Part shown: one piece after another, positions 8,182 through 16,855 of the stretch
How the letters are laid out: the number at the start of each line of letters is the position of its first letter
Position numbering within the stretch: position 1 is the stretch's first letter
Source: JAPOUP01 sp965221405
GTDB taxonomy: Bacteria; Pseudomonadota; Alphaproteobacteria; Rhodobacterales; Rhodobacteraceae
NCBI GenBank assembly: GCA_965221405.1
Contig: CBDCSE010000003.1
Location: 558,001-622,000, forward strand
Length of the DNA stretch: 64,000 bases
Direction of reading: 5' to 3'
The notes under the pieces: model-generated
What the model was told of the DNA's origin: nothing
What the model saw: only the letters and a program-made list of their open reading frames with translations
Database searches by the model: none
Translations under genes and position numbers: made by a program

Positions 8182-10122
8182 TTGATCAATTTGCGCAACA
8201 TCGCCTTCTGGGCCGTCCTGTTCCTTCTGGCGCTGGCGCTGTTCAATCTGTTCAGCGGGGGACAGTCCGCGATTTCGTCGCGCTCCGTCGGATTTTCGGA
8301 TTTCATCAGCAGTGTTGAGAACGGCGAGGTTTCGAGTGTGACGCTGGACGGCGAACGGGTCATGTTCCGTGGGGTCGATGAGAGTGACTACGTGACCATC
8401 GTTCCGAGCGGTACCGACATCACGGACAGGTTGATCGAGAACGGTGTCGCCGTCGCGGCGGAACCGCAGGAGCAGTCGGGCTTTATGTCGCTGATCATAA
8501 GTTTCCTTCCGTTTCTCGTTCTTATCGGGGTCTGGATCTATTTCATGAACCGTATGCAGGGCGGGGGTCGGGGCGGAGCGATGGGTTTCGGCAAGTCCCG
8601 CGCGAAGCTTCTGACGGAGAAGCATGGACGCATCACCTTCGACGATGTCGCGGGCATCGACGAGGCCAAGGATGAGTTGGAGGAGATTGTCGAGTTTCTT
8701 CGCAATCCGCAGAAGTTCTCGCGCCTTGGCGGCAAGATTCCGAAAGGTGCCCTTCTGGTTGGTCCACCCGGAACCGGAAAGACGCTCCTGGCCCGTGCGA
8801 TCGCGGGTGAGGCGGGCGTACCGTTCTTCACGATTTCCGGCTCGGATTTCGTCGAGATGTTTGTCGGTGTCGGAGCCTCCCGTGTCCGTGACATGTTCGA
8901 GCAGGCGAAGAAGAACGCTCCGTGCATCCTTTTCATCGACGAAATCGATGCGGTCGGCCGCTCCCGTGGTGTCGGTTACGGTGGCGGTAATGACGAGCGT
9001 GAGCAGACGCTGAACCAGCTGCTGGTGGAAATGGACGGGTTCGAGTCCAACGAAGGCATAATCATCGTCGCCGCCACGAACCGTCCGGACGTGCTTGACC
9101 CCGCACTGCTGCGTCCGGGCCGGTTCGACCGTCAGGTTCAGGTCCCGAACCCGGATATCAAGGGAAGGGAAAAGATTCTTGGGGTGCACGCCCGGAAGGT
9201 TCCTCTCGGTCCTGACGTGGACCTGAGAATCATCGCGCGCGGCTCGCCAGGATTTTCGGGGGCCGATCTGGCGAACCTGGTCAATGAAGCCGCTTTGATG
9301 GCGGCGCGGGTCGGTAGGCGTTTCGTCACGATGGAGGATTTCGAGAACGCGAAAGACAAGGTGATGATGGGGTCGGAACGCCGATCCATGGTGATGACCG
9401 AGGACGAGAAGAAGCTGACGGCCTACCATGAGGCGGGTCATGCGATTGTCGGACTTAGCGTGCCGCAGCATGATCCAATCCATAAGGCGACCATCATTCC
9501 TCGAGGACGTGCCCTGGGTCTCGTTCTGAGTCTTCCCGAACGGGACCAGCTGTCGGTTACGTTCACAAAATACAAGTCCAAGATCGCCATGGCGATGGGC
9601 GGCCGCGTTGCCGAGGAGCTGATTTTCGGGGAAGAGAACGTCACTTCGGGGGCTGCATCCGACATCCAGCAGGTAACGAAGATAGCCAGGGCTATGGTCA
9701 CCCAGTTCGGGTTCTCCGATGAGCTGGGCTATGTCGATTACGCGAATGAGCAGCAGAGTTTTCTTGGCACTTACAATACGCCTGCCAATGTCGCTCCCGA
9801 TACCCAGGAGCGGATCGATGCGGAGGTGAAACGCATTGTCGACGAGGGTTACGACGTCGCCAAGCGTATCCTTTCGGAGAAGAAGAACGACCTGCACAGG
9901 CTGGCGGAAGGCCTTCTGGAATACGAGACCCTGACCGGCGATGAGATCACCAAGGTGATTGCGGGGAATCCGCTTGGTCGGGAGGACGACGATGCCCAGA
10001 CGGAATCCGGTGCGAGGACGAGCGTCGCCTCGATTCCCAAGACCGGACCCGGGAACGGACGCAGGAGTGGACGTAGGGGTAAACCACCGGATAGTGGTGT
10101 GGTAACCGAGCCTTCGACCTGA
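8182..10122 (+). CDS. ftsH: ATP-dependent zinc metalloprotease FtsH
   Basis: FtsH (646 residues) is the membrane-anchored AAA+ protease that removes damaged membrane proteins and regulatory substrates. Two membrane helices (about 8-24 and 101-122) flank a periplasmic domain. Walker A GPPGTGKT is near residue 194, Walker B FIDEIDAVGR near 250, the second region of homology near 300, and the zinc site HEAGH near 415. The TTG start at 8182 is supported by a GGGGAGA ribosome site and by MINLRNIAFWAVLF as the first helix. Orientation and neighbours match the usual tilS-ftsH pair; the glmM gene often found next is absent. Confidence 0.97.
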   Translation: MINLRNIAFWAVLFLLALALFNLFSGGQSAISSRSVGFSDFISSVENGEVSSVTLDGERVMFRGVDESDYVTIVPSGTDITDRLIENGVAVAAEPQEQSGFMSLIISFLPFLVLIGVWIYFMNRMQGGGRGGAMGFGKSRAKLLTEKHGRITFDDVAGIDEAKDELEEIVEFLRNPQKFSRLGGKIPKGALLVGPPGTGKTLLARAIAGEAGVPFFTISGSDFVEMFVGVGASRVRDMFEQAKKNAPCILFIDEIDAVGRSRGVGYGGGNDEREQTLNQLLVEMDGFESNEGIIIVAATNRPDVLDPALLRPGRFDRQVQVPNPDIKGREKILGVHARKVPLGPDVDLRIIARGSPGFSGADLANLVNEAALMAARVGRRFVTMEDFENAKDKVMMGSERRSMVMTEDEKKLTAYHEAGHAIVGLSVPQHDPIHKATIIPRGRALGLVLSLPERDQLSVTFTKYKSKIAMAMGGRVAEELIFGEENVTSGAASDIQQVTKIARAMVTQFGFSDELGYVDYANEQQSFLGTYNTPANVAPDTQERIDAEVKRIVDEGYDVAKRILSEKKNDLHRLAEGLLEYETLTGDEITKVIAGNPLGREDDDAQTESGARTSVASIPKTGPGNGRRSGRRGKPPDSGVVTEPST

Positions 10123-10132
10123 ATACGTTTCG

Positions 10133-10153
10133 TTTCCGGCTTGGTGCCGGAAA
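10133..10153 (+). terminator. Possible transcription terminator after ftsH
   Basis: Bases 10133-10140 (TTTCCGGC) pair perfectly with 10146-10153 (GCCGGAAA) around a five-base loop, eleven bases after the ftsH stop. There is no real T-run behind the hairpin, so it could be a weak or Rho-assisted terminator or a processing stem. Confidence 0.4.
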
Positions 10154-10198
10154 TTCCGCTTTACGCTATCCTGAACGCACCAAATGCGGGAACATGGT

Positions 10199-10864
10199 AT
10201 GGACGTCCAAATCAAACCGGCGGAGAGATCGCGTCGTGTAGCGACGTACCGGGACGTCCTGGACGCGCCGCCCGGCATGGTGGCCGAGGTGCTCGCCGGC
10301 ACCCTGCACACCCAGCCGAGGCCCGCCATGCGCCATGTCTGGGCGAGTTCACGTCTGGGCGGCCGCCTGGACGGGCCGTTCAGTCCCGGAGACGGCCCCG
10401 GTGGCTGGTGGATCGTCTTCGGGCCGGAGCTGCATCTGGGCGCCGACATCGTGGTGCCGGACCTGGGCGGCTGGCGGCGCGACACCATGCCCGAGTACCC
10501 CGACACGGCCTACTGCACCGTCGCGCCCGACTGGGCCTGCAAGGTGCTCTCGCCGTCGACCCGCCGCATCGACCGCCACGAGAAGTCGGGGATCTACGCC
10601 CGCGAGGGCGTCTCCCACCTGTGGTTCGTCGATCCCGACGCCAGGACGCTGGAGGCGTTCGAGCTGCGGGAGAGCCGGTGGGTTCTGCTGGCCACGCTGG
10701 CCGACGGCGCCCCGGTCTCGCTCCCGCCCTTCGACGCCATCACCTTCCCGCTCGACGCGCTCTGGCCGGAAAGCGTTCCCGGTCCCGATGACAGTAAGGG
10801 TGATGCGTGGGACGGTAGTTCGGTTCCCTCTGAGGGGAATCCTTCCGGATTCGGAACGCGGTGA
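10199..10864 (+). CDS. Uma2 family (DUF820) putative restriction endonuclease-like protein
   Basis: A 221-residue protein of the Uma2/DUF820 family, which has a PD-(D/E)XK nuclease fold and unknown substrates. The core reads LGADIVVPDLGGW, then ACKVLSPSTRRIDRHEKSGIY, then GVSHLWFVDPDARTLEAFEL. In family members I know, the strand before LSPST carries the catalytic glutamate (xxEVLSPST); here that position is Lys (codon AAG where GAG is expected), so nuclease activity is doubtful. ATG 10199 follows a GGGA at good spacing; ATG 10184 is an alternative. It sits alone between ftsH and the methyltransferase unit. Confidence 0.82.
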   Translation: MDVQIKPAERSRRVATYRDVLDAPPGMVAEVLAGTLHTQPRPAMRHVWASSRLGGRLDGPFSPGDGPGGWWIVFGPELHLGADIVVPDLGGWRRDTMPEYPDTAYCTVAPDWACKVLSPSTRRIDRHEKSGIYAREGVSHLWFVDPDARTLEAFELRESRWVLLATLADGAPVSLPPFDAITFPLDALWPESVPGPDDSKGDAWDGSSVPSEGNPSGFGTR

Positions 10865-10951
10865 CGGAGTCTAAGGCGGGTGCTCACGTAGGTGACCGCC
10901 CGTCTGGGCGCAATGTTTGCCGGTGACTCACGTGGGAAACCTTGAGTTGAT

Positions 10952-10978
10952 CCCCGGCGCCACTCCGAAGCGCAACGC
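10952..10978 (+). repeat. IS30-type terminal inverted repeat, left copy
   Basis: A 27-base motif beginning CCCCGGCGCCACTCCGAAGC and ending GCAACGCC. It is nearly identical to the left end of the IS30 element at 40955 and occurs in inverted orientation, with one mismatch, at 16675-16701. No transposase is next to this copy. The 233-base gap between the Uma2 gene and the methyltransferase (10865-11097) holds this motif and otherwise nothing recognisable. Confidence 0.7.
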
Positions 10979-11097
10979 CCGGCGCTGGACAGGACGCCAC
11001 CGCCGGGGCGCACCGGACCTATCAACGACACACAGACACACACTTGACTCTGTTGCCAGTTCCGTGCGAATCGGGTGGCCATGCAGATTGGCATGCG

Positions 11098-12531
11098 TCA
11101 GGTCGCGGCGGTGTATTCCTGAAAAGCCCTGACCTCGGCGACGATCTGCTTTAGGTCGCCGTGAACCCATTCGTGCTTGTTGGGGAATGTCTCGTGTATG
11201 TGCCGCTCGGTTTCCCGGAATCGCGGCGTCTCCAGCCTGAACTCAATTCTGTATTGCCGATCCGGGTCGGATGTCTGGTAGGTGTTCAGGCGCGACTTCC
11301 AGTCCTTCGCTATCCCGACCTTGTATTCGCCCGGATAGGACGGGTGGGAGATGACGTAGACGAATTTCCTTTCGCGGTAGTCGGTGCCTAGGTCGGTGCG
11401 CTGCGGCGGGTCCGTTCGCAGGTGGATTTCGTTCCGGTATTTGAGCAGGTCGTCGGGATCGGCGGCTTCCTTGGTCAGCCTCATCCTGACCAGCTCGTAC
11501 GCTTTGAACGATACGTCAATGCCGATCCATTGCCGGTTAAGCTGTTCAGCCGCGACGCAAGTGGTGGCACACCCGCAGAAGGGATCAAGGATTACGTCGC
11601 CGTCGTTGGAACTGGCCTGGAGTATGCGCCTCAGCAGCGCAATGGGCTTCTGTGTGGGATAGCCGGTGCGCTCGGCGGCCGCTGCGTTGATAGGGGCAAC
11701 ATCAGTCCATATGTCGCGAACGGAAACGCCAGGCGTGTCTTTCAGATACGTCTTGAGGCGCGGCCGTCCCTTACGGGAGTAAGCAATACGTCCAGATTGG
11801 AATAAACGGTCAATACCGTCTTGATCAAACATCCAGTGGCGGCCACGGGGAGGGGCGATCTCCTGTCCATCAAATGTTCGAGGCGGCCCACTGCCGGCAC
11901 CGCTGAGGTCTGATAGGCGATACAGCCCAAAATCGTCATGCATTAGGTCATGGCCTTTGGCAGTTCTTTCGGTTTGCGGGATTGTGGGAGGGTTCCAATG
12001 AGCGTTAGGCCGTGCGTAAAACAGGATGACGTCATGTGCCCGACCGAACTGCAGGCCAGCCTTGCGTCCAGTCGTGCGCTCCCAGATTATCTCATTCCTA
12101 AACTTTTTTTCCCCGAACACGCAATCCATGAGTCCCTTCAGGTAATGGCTCATGGTGGGATCGCAGTGGAGATAGATGCTGCCAGTCGGTTTCAGCACGC
12201 GATGGCATTCCAGTAGCCGGATAGCCATGTAAGCGAGATAGGCGAAGTTATACGAGTTACCGACACCCCTGATGCCGTTCAGGTAATGGTAAAGCTCGGG
12301 CTGGTCCTCCCTGATCGTCACCAGCCATTCGTCCTTGACGTCTTCCTCGCGGAATATGTCCCTGAATCCCGCCCCCTCCGCGCTGCTGCCGATCGGCGCG
12401 GTGAATTTCTTGTTCTTGTTGAACGGCGGATCGAGATAGATCAGGTCAACGCATTCGGAGTTGATGCCCAGCAACACGTCGATGTTGTCATCGCAGAAGA
12501 TGGTGCGGTTCCTTACGTTGCAGTCAGTCAT
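11098..12531 (-). CDS. DNA methyltransferase fused to a GIY-YIG (T5orf172-like) domain
   Basis: A 477-residue fusion. The N-terminal part is an amino-methyltransferase: motif IV DPPF near residue 34 (YLDPPFNKNKKF) comes before the SAM-binding motif I DPFCGCATTCVAAEQL near 318, the order of the beta class, which includes adenine-N6 and cytosine-N4 enzymes. The last ~95 residues (KFVYVISHPSYPGEYKVGIA, then a conserved Arg, Tyr, Thr and ETERHIHETF) look like a T5orf172/MUG113 GIY-YIG domain. No restriction gene is adjacent, so it may be an orphan enzyme or a self-contained modification-nuclease. It lies inside the 10952-16701 unit. The target sequence cannot be predicted. Confidence 0.85.
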   Translation of the reverse strand: MTDCNVRNRTIFCDDNIDVLLGINSECVDLIYLDPPFNKNKKFTAPIGSSAEGAGFRDIFREEDVKDEWLVTIREDQPELYHYLNGIRGVGNSYNFAYLAYMAIRLLECHRVLKPTGSIYLHCDPTMSHYLKGLMDCVFGEKKFRNEIIWERTTGRKAGLQFGRAHDVILFYARPNAHWNPPTIPQTERTAKGHDLMHDDFGLYRLSDLSGAGSGPPRTFDGQEIAPPRGRHWMFDQDGIDRLFQSGRIAYSRKGRPRLKTYLKDTPGVSVRDIWTDVAPINAAAAERTGYPTQKPIALLRRILQASSNDGDVILDPFCGCATTCVAAEQLNRQWIGIDVSFKAYELVRMRLTKEAADPDDLLKYRNEIHLRTDPPQRTDLGTDYRERKFVYVISHPSYPGEYKVGIAKDWKSRLNTYQTSDPDRQYRIEFRLETPRFRETERHIHETFPNKHEWVHGDLKQIVAEVRAFQEYTAAT

Positions 12532-12621
12532 CTCATTTTCCCGACATTATCCATAGCGACGGGCGACCGATCGCGTTTTCAGGCCCCGTTCATTTCTACC
12601 CTCTAAAATGACCCCCGGCGC

Positions 12622-15234
12622 TTAACGGATTGTTTCCGGTGAAGCCCGGCCTATCCGTCGGCGTTGCATAAGGTATACGAATCCAAGAAGAAGTGCCGCG
12701 GGCAGGTAGAATATCTCCTTTGGCAGCCGCTCTGTCTCCGAGCGGATATTGCTTACCACAACCGGGGTGTCGCCGAAATAGTCAAACAGCGTGCCGATCT
12801 TTTCGAAGAACGGCGTCTGGGGAAACGGTTCCTCAACCCGTGCGAGCCCATCCTCGAGAACTATCGTGAGCCCCGCGGCTTCCAGTCTTTGGATGGCCTC
12901 CGCCCGCTGTCCCATCGGTACGAGGATCGTCGTGGACGTGTTCTCTCCGGTATCGAAATCGGGTCCGGAAATAACGAACGTGAGAACACCGTTGTCCGGA
13001 GCGTCACCCACGATGTCGTAAACTAGGGTCGGGGTGCTGTCTTCATAGCGTGGCTGTAACTGATCCAGCCAGTATCCCGGCCGGAAAAGCGTGAATGCGA
13101 CCAGCAGCAGGATCGCGCTTTCCCAAACCCTGTTCCGGATTAGCCAGAAGCCCTGTGTCGCAGCGGCGAACAGAAGCATGGCGATTACCGCGACAATGAA
13201 TACGAAAACCGCTTTTAGCGGAGTTACGTCGATCAGCAGGAGTTCCGTGTTGAAAATGAACAGGAAGGGCAGCAGGGCCGTCCGAATGTCGTAGGCGAAG
13301 CCCTGGACTCCCGTTTTGATCGGATCGCCCTTGGAAATCGCTGCGGCAGCGAAAGCGGCGAGACCCACCGGTGGCGTATCATCGGCCAGGATGCCGAAAT
13401 AGAACACGAACAGGTGCACCGCGATGAGCGGCACGATAAGGCCGGATTTCGCCGCCAGTGCCAGTATCACGGGAGCCATCAGCGATGAGACGACAATGTA
13501 ATTCGCCGTCGTCGGCAATCCCATTCCCAGGATCAGGCTCATCACCGCGACCAGCAGCAGCATGATCATAAGGTTGCCGCCCGAGAGGAATTCGACCAGC
13601 TCACCGACGATCTGATGTGCGCCGGTAAGGGAGATCGTACCGACGATGATCCCTGCGGCCCCGGTTGCGACCGAGATACCGATCATGTTCCTTGATCCGG
13701 AAACCATGCCTTCCAGCCATTCCCGCCAGCCTCGTCGCCACGCTGAGACGAGGTCACCCTCTCCGCGCATCGCCGCCTTGATAGGATGCTGGGTGAGCGC
13801 GACCGTAATCATCGCAAGCGTCGCCCAGAAAGCCGAGAAACCCGGAGAGAGACGTTCTATCGTGATGCACCAGATCAGGATCACGATGGGTAGAATGTAG
13901 TACAACCCGGTTATTGCGGTCTTCCCGGCGTCGGGTAATTCGTTGATAGGCGCGTCGGGCGGGTCAACCACCAGATCCGGTTGCCTCGAGGCAAGCCAAA
14001 GGAGGATCAGGTAAGCCACGGAACAGAGGGCGACCACGATGGCGAAAGCCGCGTTCGGCACCGCGGTCTTGATCCAGCCAAGCCCGTAGTGAACCGTGAT
14101 CCCGAGCACGGCGATGCCGATGAAACCGCCAAGAAAGCCAATCAACTTGGTCACGAAGGTCAGCGTGGACGGTGGTTTCCTTAGGCCTTTAAGGTTCAGT
14201 TTCATCGCTTCGAGATGCACGATGTAGATGAGTGCGATATAGCTCACCAGCGCGGGCAGTAGCGCGTGCTTGATGATCTCCGTGTAGCTTACGCCCGTGA
14301 ATTCCGAGATCAGGAAGGCCGCGGCACCCATTACGGGCGGCGTGAGCTGACCGTTTGTCGATGAGGCGACCTCCACTGCCCCGGCCTTCTCAGGTGAGAA
14401 CCCTGTGCGCTTCATCAGGGGAATGGTGAAAGTGCCGGTCGTTACCGTATTTGCGATGGATGACCCTGAATAAAGACCGCTCATAGCGCTCGCCACAACG
14501 GCGGCCTTCGCGGGACCACCACGCAGGTGACCAAGCAGTGCGAAACTGATTTTTATGAAATAGTTTCCCGCTCCGGCCTTTTCCAGAATCGCGCCGAAAA
14601 GCACGAAAAGGAATATTAGGGATGCCGAAACCCCTAGCGCGACACCGAACACTCCTTCGTTCTGCATCCAGAAATGCCACATGGCTTTGCCGTAAGACGC
14701 GCCTTTCCACTGCATTTCCTCGGGTAGCCAGCGACTGTCCCCGAAAAATACGTAAAGCACGAAAAATCCGGCCACGATCAGTAGCGGCAGGCCAAGAACC
14801 CGGTAAACCGTAAGAAAGAGAATGATCATTCCGATTGTTGAAACGATCAGGTCAACGCTGTTCGGGAGCCCCGCACGCGTCGCGATCTCGTTTCGCAGCA
14901 CGACAATGTAGATGCATGAAAGGATTCCGAGTGCCGCCAGCGCCCAGTCATACCAGGGAATCGTATCTTTTGGACTGCCTTTGAGGAGCGGAAAGGCAAA
15001 CGCGGCGAGCAGCAGGCCGAAAGCAAGGTGGATCAAGCGAGCGTTTGAGTTCGTGACAACGCCGAACCCGATATGCTCCTGAATTATGAATGGCAGGTTC
15101 GATGCGATGTAGAGCTGGAAGAACGCCCAGACCAAAGCGACCCACCAGATCAGCCTGCCCTGCCATCCCGCTGCATTCCGCCCGCCAGTATCCGTCGCGG
15201 TGAAATCCTTGAGTCTGTCCGCTTCCGCCGACAT
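12622..15234 (-). CDS. TRAP transporter fused permease, TAXI type (DctQM fusion with DUF3394)
   Basis: An 870-residue multi-spanning protein in which the small DctQ-like and large DctM-like permease parts are fused, as in TAXI-type TRAP transporters. Diagnostic DctM stretches include SAMSGLYSGSSIANTVTTGT and LILGMGLPTTANYIVVSSLM. The C-terminal ~200 residues after YWLDQLQPRY fit the DUF3394 region often attached to these permeases. It works with the periplasmic binding protein encoded just upstream (86-base gap, same strand), driven by an ion gradient. Substrate is unknown; TAXI systems often import dicarboxylates or amino acids such as glutamate. Confidence 0.92.
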   Translation of the reverse strand: MSAEADRLKDFTATDTGGRNAAGWQGRLIWWVALVWAFFQLYIASNLPFIIQEHIGFGVVTNSNARLIHLAFGLLLAAFAFPLLKGSPKDTIPWYDWALAALGILSCIYIVVLRNEIATRAGLPNSVDLIVSTIGMIILFLTVYRVLGLPLLIVAGFFVLYVFFGDSRWLPEEMQWKGASYGKAMWHFWMQNEGVFGVALGVSASLIFLFVLFGAILEKAGAGNYFIKISFALLGHLRGGPAKAAVVASAMSGLYSGSSIANTVTTGTFTIPLMKRTGFSPEKAGAVEVASSTNGQLTPPVMGAAAFLISEFTGVSYTEIIKHALLPALVSYIALIYIVHLEAMKLNLKGLRKPPSTLTFVTKLIGFLGGFIGIAVLGITVHYGLGWIKTAVPNAAFAIVVALCSVAYLILLWLASRQPDLVVDPPDAPINELPDAGKTAITGLYYILPIVILIWCITIERLSPGFSAFWATLAMITVALTQHPIKAAMRGEGDLVSAWRRGWREWLEGMVSGSRNMIGISVATGAAGIIVGTISLTGAHQIVGELVEFLSGGNLMIMLLLVAVMSLILGMGLPTTANYIVVSSLMAPVILALAAKSGLIVPLIAVHLFVFYFGILADDTPPVGLAAFAAAAISKGDPIKTGVQGFAYDIRTALLPFLFIFNTELLLIDVTPLKAVFVFIVAVIAMLLFAAATQGFWLIRNRVWESAILLLVAFTLFRPGYWLDQLQPRYEDSTPTLVYDIVGDAPDNGVLTFVISGPDFDTGENTSTTILVPMGQRAEAIQRLEAAGLTIVLEDGLARVEEPFPQTPFFEKIGTLFDYFGDTPVVVSNIRSETERLPKEIFYLPAALLLGFVYLMQRRRIGRASPETIR

Positions 15235-15320
15235 CGGTCGAGGCCCCTTCCGATCGGGTCAGGTTTTACGGGAGCGGTCTGGGACCGCCCCCGGACGTTT
15301 CATGCCGAATACTGGTCCGA

Positions 15321-16286
15321 TTACATCCAGCCCATTTCCTTGTAGTATTTGATTGCCCCGTCATGAAGCGGTGCGGAAAGGCTGTCCGTGATCATCTCCT
15401 CGGGCTTCAGGTTGGCGAATGCCGGATGGAGCTTGCGGAACTGGTCGAAGTTCTCGAACACCGCCTTGACCACGATATAGACCACATCCTCCGGGACGTC
15501 CGCGCTGGACACGAAGGTGGCGCCCACACCAAAGGTGCGGATGTCCTCCGCATTGTCGTACATGCCCGCCGGAATAGTCGCGTGACGGTAGAAGGAATTG
15601 TCGGCGACAAGTCTGTCAATGGCACCGCCTTCAGCGTGCACCAGATGCGCATCGCACGAAGCCAGCGTCTCCTGTGTCAGCGCGGAAGGGTGACCCACCA
15701 GCCAGAAATAGGCGTCGATCTTGCCGTCGCACAACGCCTGGCCTGTCTCGGCCGACTTCATCTCGGCGGCGAGTCTGAGGTCCGAGCGCACCCATCCGAG
15801 CGCCTCCTCGATCACTTCCCAGGTACCCCGCGTACCTGATCCGGGGTTGCCGATATTGAGACGCTTGCCCTTCACGTCGGTCAAGGTGTCGATGCCGGAC
15901 GTGTCGGAAGCAATCACGGTGACGGGCTCCGGATGTACCGAGAATACGGCGCGCAGGTTTTCGAACGGGCCCTGTTCCTCGAATTTGGACGTGCCGTTGT
16001 AGGCATGGTATTGCCAGTCGGACTGGGCGACACCGAATTCCAGTTCGCCCTGCCGGATCGTATTGATGTTATAGATAGAGCCGCCGGTGGACTCCGCTGA
16101 ACAGCGGATTCCGTGCTCTTTTCGATCTTTGTTCACCATCCGGCAGATCGCGCCGCCTGTGGGATAGTAGACGCCCGTCACCCCTCCGGTGCCGATCGAG
16201 ATGAACTGCTGCTGTGCGGTGGCGCCTGTGGCAGCCGATATCGTGAATGCGGCAAGTGACGTGAGCGCGATGCTTCGAATTCTCAT
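15321..16286 (-). CDS. TAXI family TRAP transporter solute-binding protein
   Basis: A 321-residue periplasmic binding protein. A signal peptide ends near residue 24 (ISAATGATAQQQ), followed by the TAXI hallmark FISIGTGGVTGVYYPTGGAI near 29-48 and a second lobe with the conserved NIGNPGSGTRGTWEV. The start ATG at 16286 is preceded by a GGGAGAA ribosome site. It is the first gene of a two-gene operon with the fused permease. Its promoter must lie in the 16287-16855 gap, near the right-hand IS30-type repeat. Confidence 0.93.
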   Translation of the reverse strand: MRIRSIALTSLAAFTISAATGATAQQQFISIGTGGVTGVYYPTGGAICRMVNKDRKEHGIRCSAESTGGSIYNINTIRQGELEFGVAQSDWQYHAYNGTSKFEEQGPFENLRAVFSVHPEPVTVIASDTSGIDTLTDVKGKRLNIGNPGSGTRGTWEVIEEALGWVRSDLRLAAEMKSAETGQALCDGKIDAYFWLVGHPSALTQETLASCDAHLVHAEGGAIDRLVADNSFYRHATIPAGMYDNAEDIRTFGVGATFVSSADVPEDVVYIVVKAVFENFDQFRKLHPAFANLKPEEMITDSLSAPLHDGAIKYYKEMGWM

Positions 16287-16855
16287 GGTGTTCTCCCAGA
16301 TGTGGATGATTTTTTTTGAGGTGCGTCATGGTTTATTCGCTCGGGTTCCTTGAGTTTCCGAGCTTCGTTTGGACGGCCTCCATGAACTTACAATACTTGG
16401 ACTCTCCCATCTTGGTCAAGCTGGCGGGAAAGGGCGGGCATCGAGTCAGTCACGGCTGATTTTCTCCACGGGCCGTGACGAGGCCATTTACCGGGGCGGC
16501 AGTTCCGCGACCTGGGTGCTGTTTCCCCGATCTCGTGCGTGACTGCGGGCATACCGACTGACCCGGTGGTGCCGCCAGGCAGGTTCTCCCGATCTGATCC
16601 GGACTGGTCGGCTGCGGGGCTAAGTTGCGGACCCGGTACCCGTCCTCGTTTCAGGGGATTACATACATGCCCCGGCGTTGCGCTTCGGGGTGGCGCCGGG
16701 GTAGAAAATAAATATTGCATCTCCCATCACAAGACGGTATTGGAAATATTGTGAGGGAGAGGCGCCCTCGCGCCATTAGAGTTACGGACAGGGTGTCTGT
16801 GTCACTCACAGCCTAGGATGTCAATGTGGCGTCCGCAGACAGAGGAACGAAGACG
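16287..16855. other. Gap between TAXI operon and RTX gene
   Basis: About 570 bases between divergent genes with no convincing reading frame. It must carry the promoters of both the TAXI operon (leftward) and the RTX gene (rightward), but I cannot assign clear -35/-10 boxes. It contains the right-hand IS30-type terminal repeat at 16675-16701. An AT-rich patch at 16702-16752 follows that repeat. Confidence 0.5.
16675..16701 (-). repeat. IS30-type terminal inverted repeat, right copy
   Basis: Read on the minus strand this begins CCCCGGCGCCACCCCGAAGC and matches the copy at 10952-10978 with one mismatch, in the outward-facing orientation expected of the right end of a mobile unit. The distance between outer ends is 5750 bases. 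No target duplication is visible: the flanks read GAT on the left and TAG on the right. Confidence 0.7.

Noticed and set aside
8167..10506. 779-codon open frame on the minus strand across ftsH
   Set aside because: It is exactly antisense to a well-defined ftsH gene, has the biased composition of a shadow frame and no family features.
10952..10978. Reading the 27-base motif as a REP/BIME-type regulatory repeat
   Set aside because: The same sequence forms the end of an IS30 element with a target duplication at 40955, so a mobile-element terminus explains it better.
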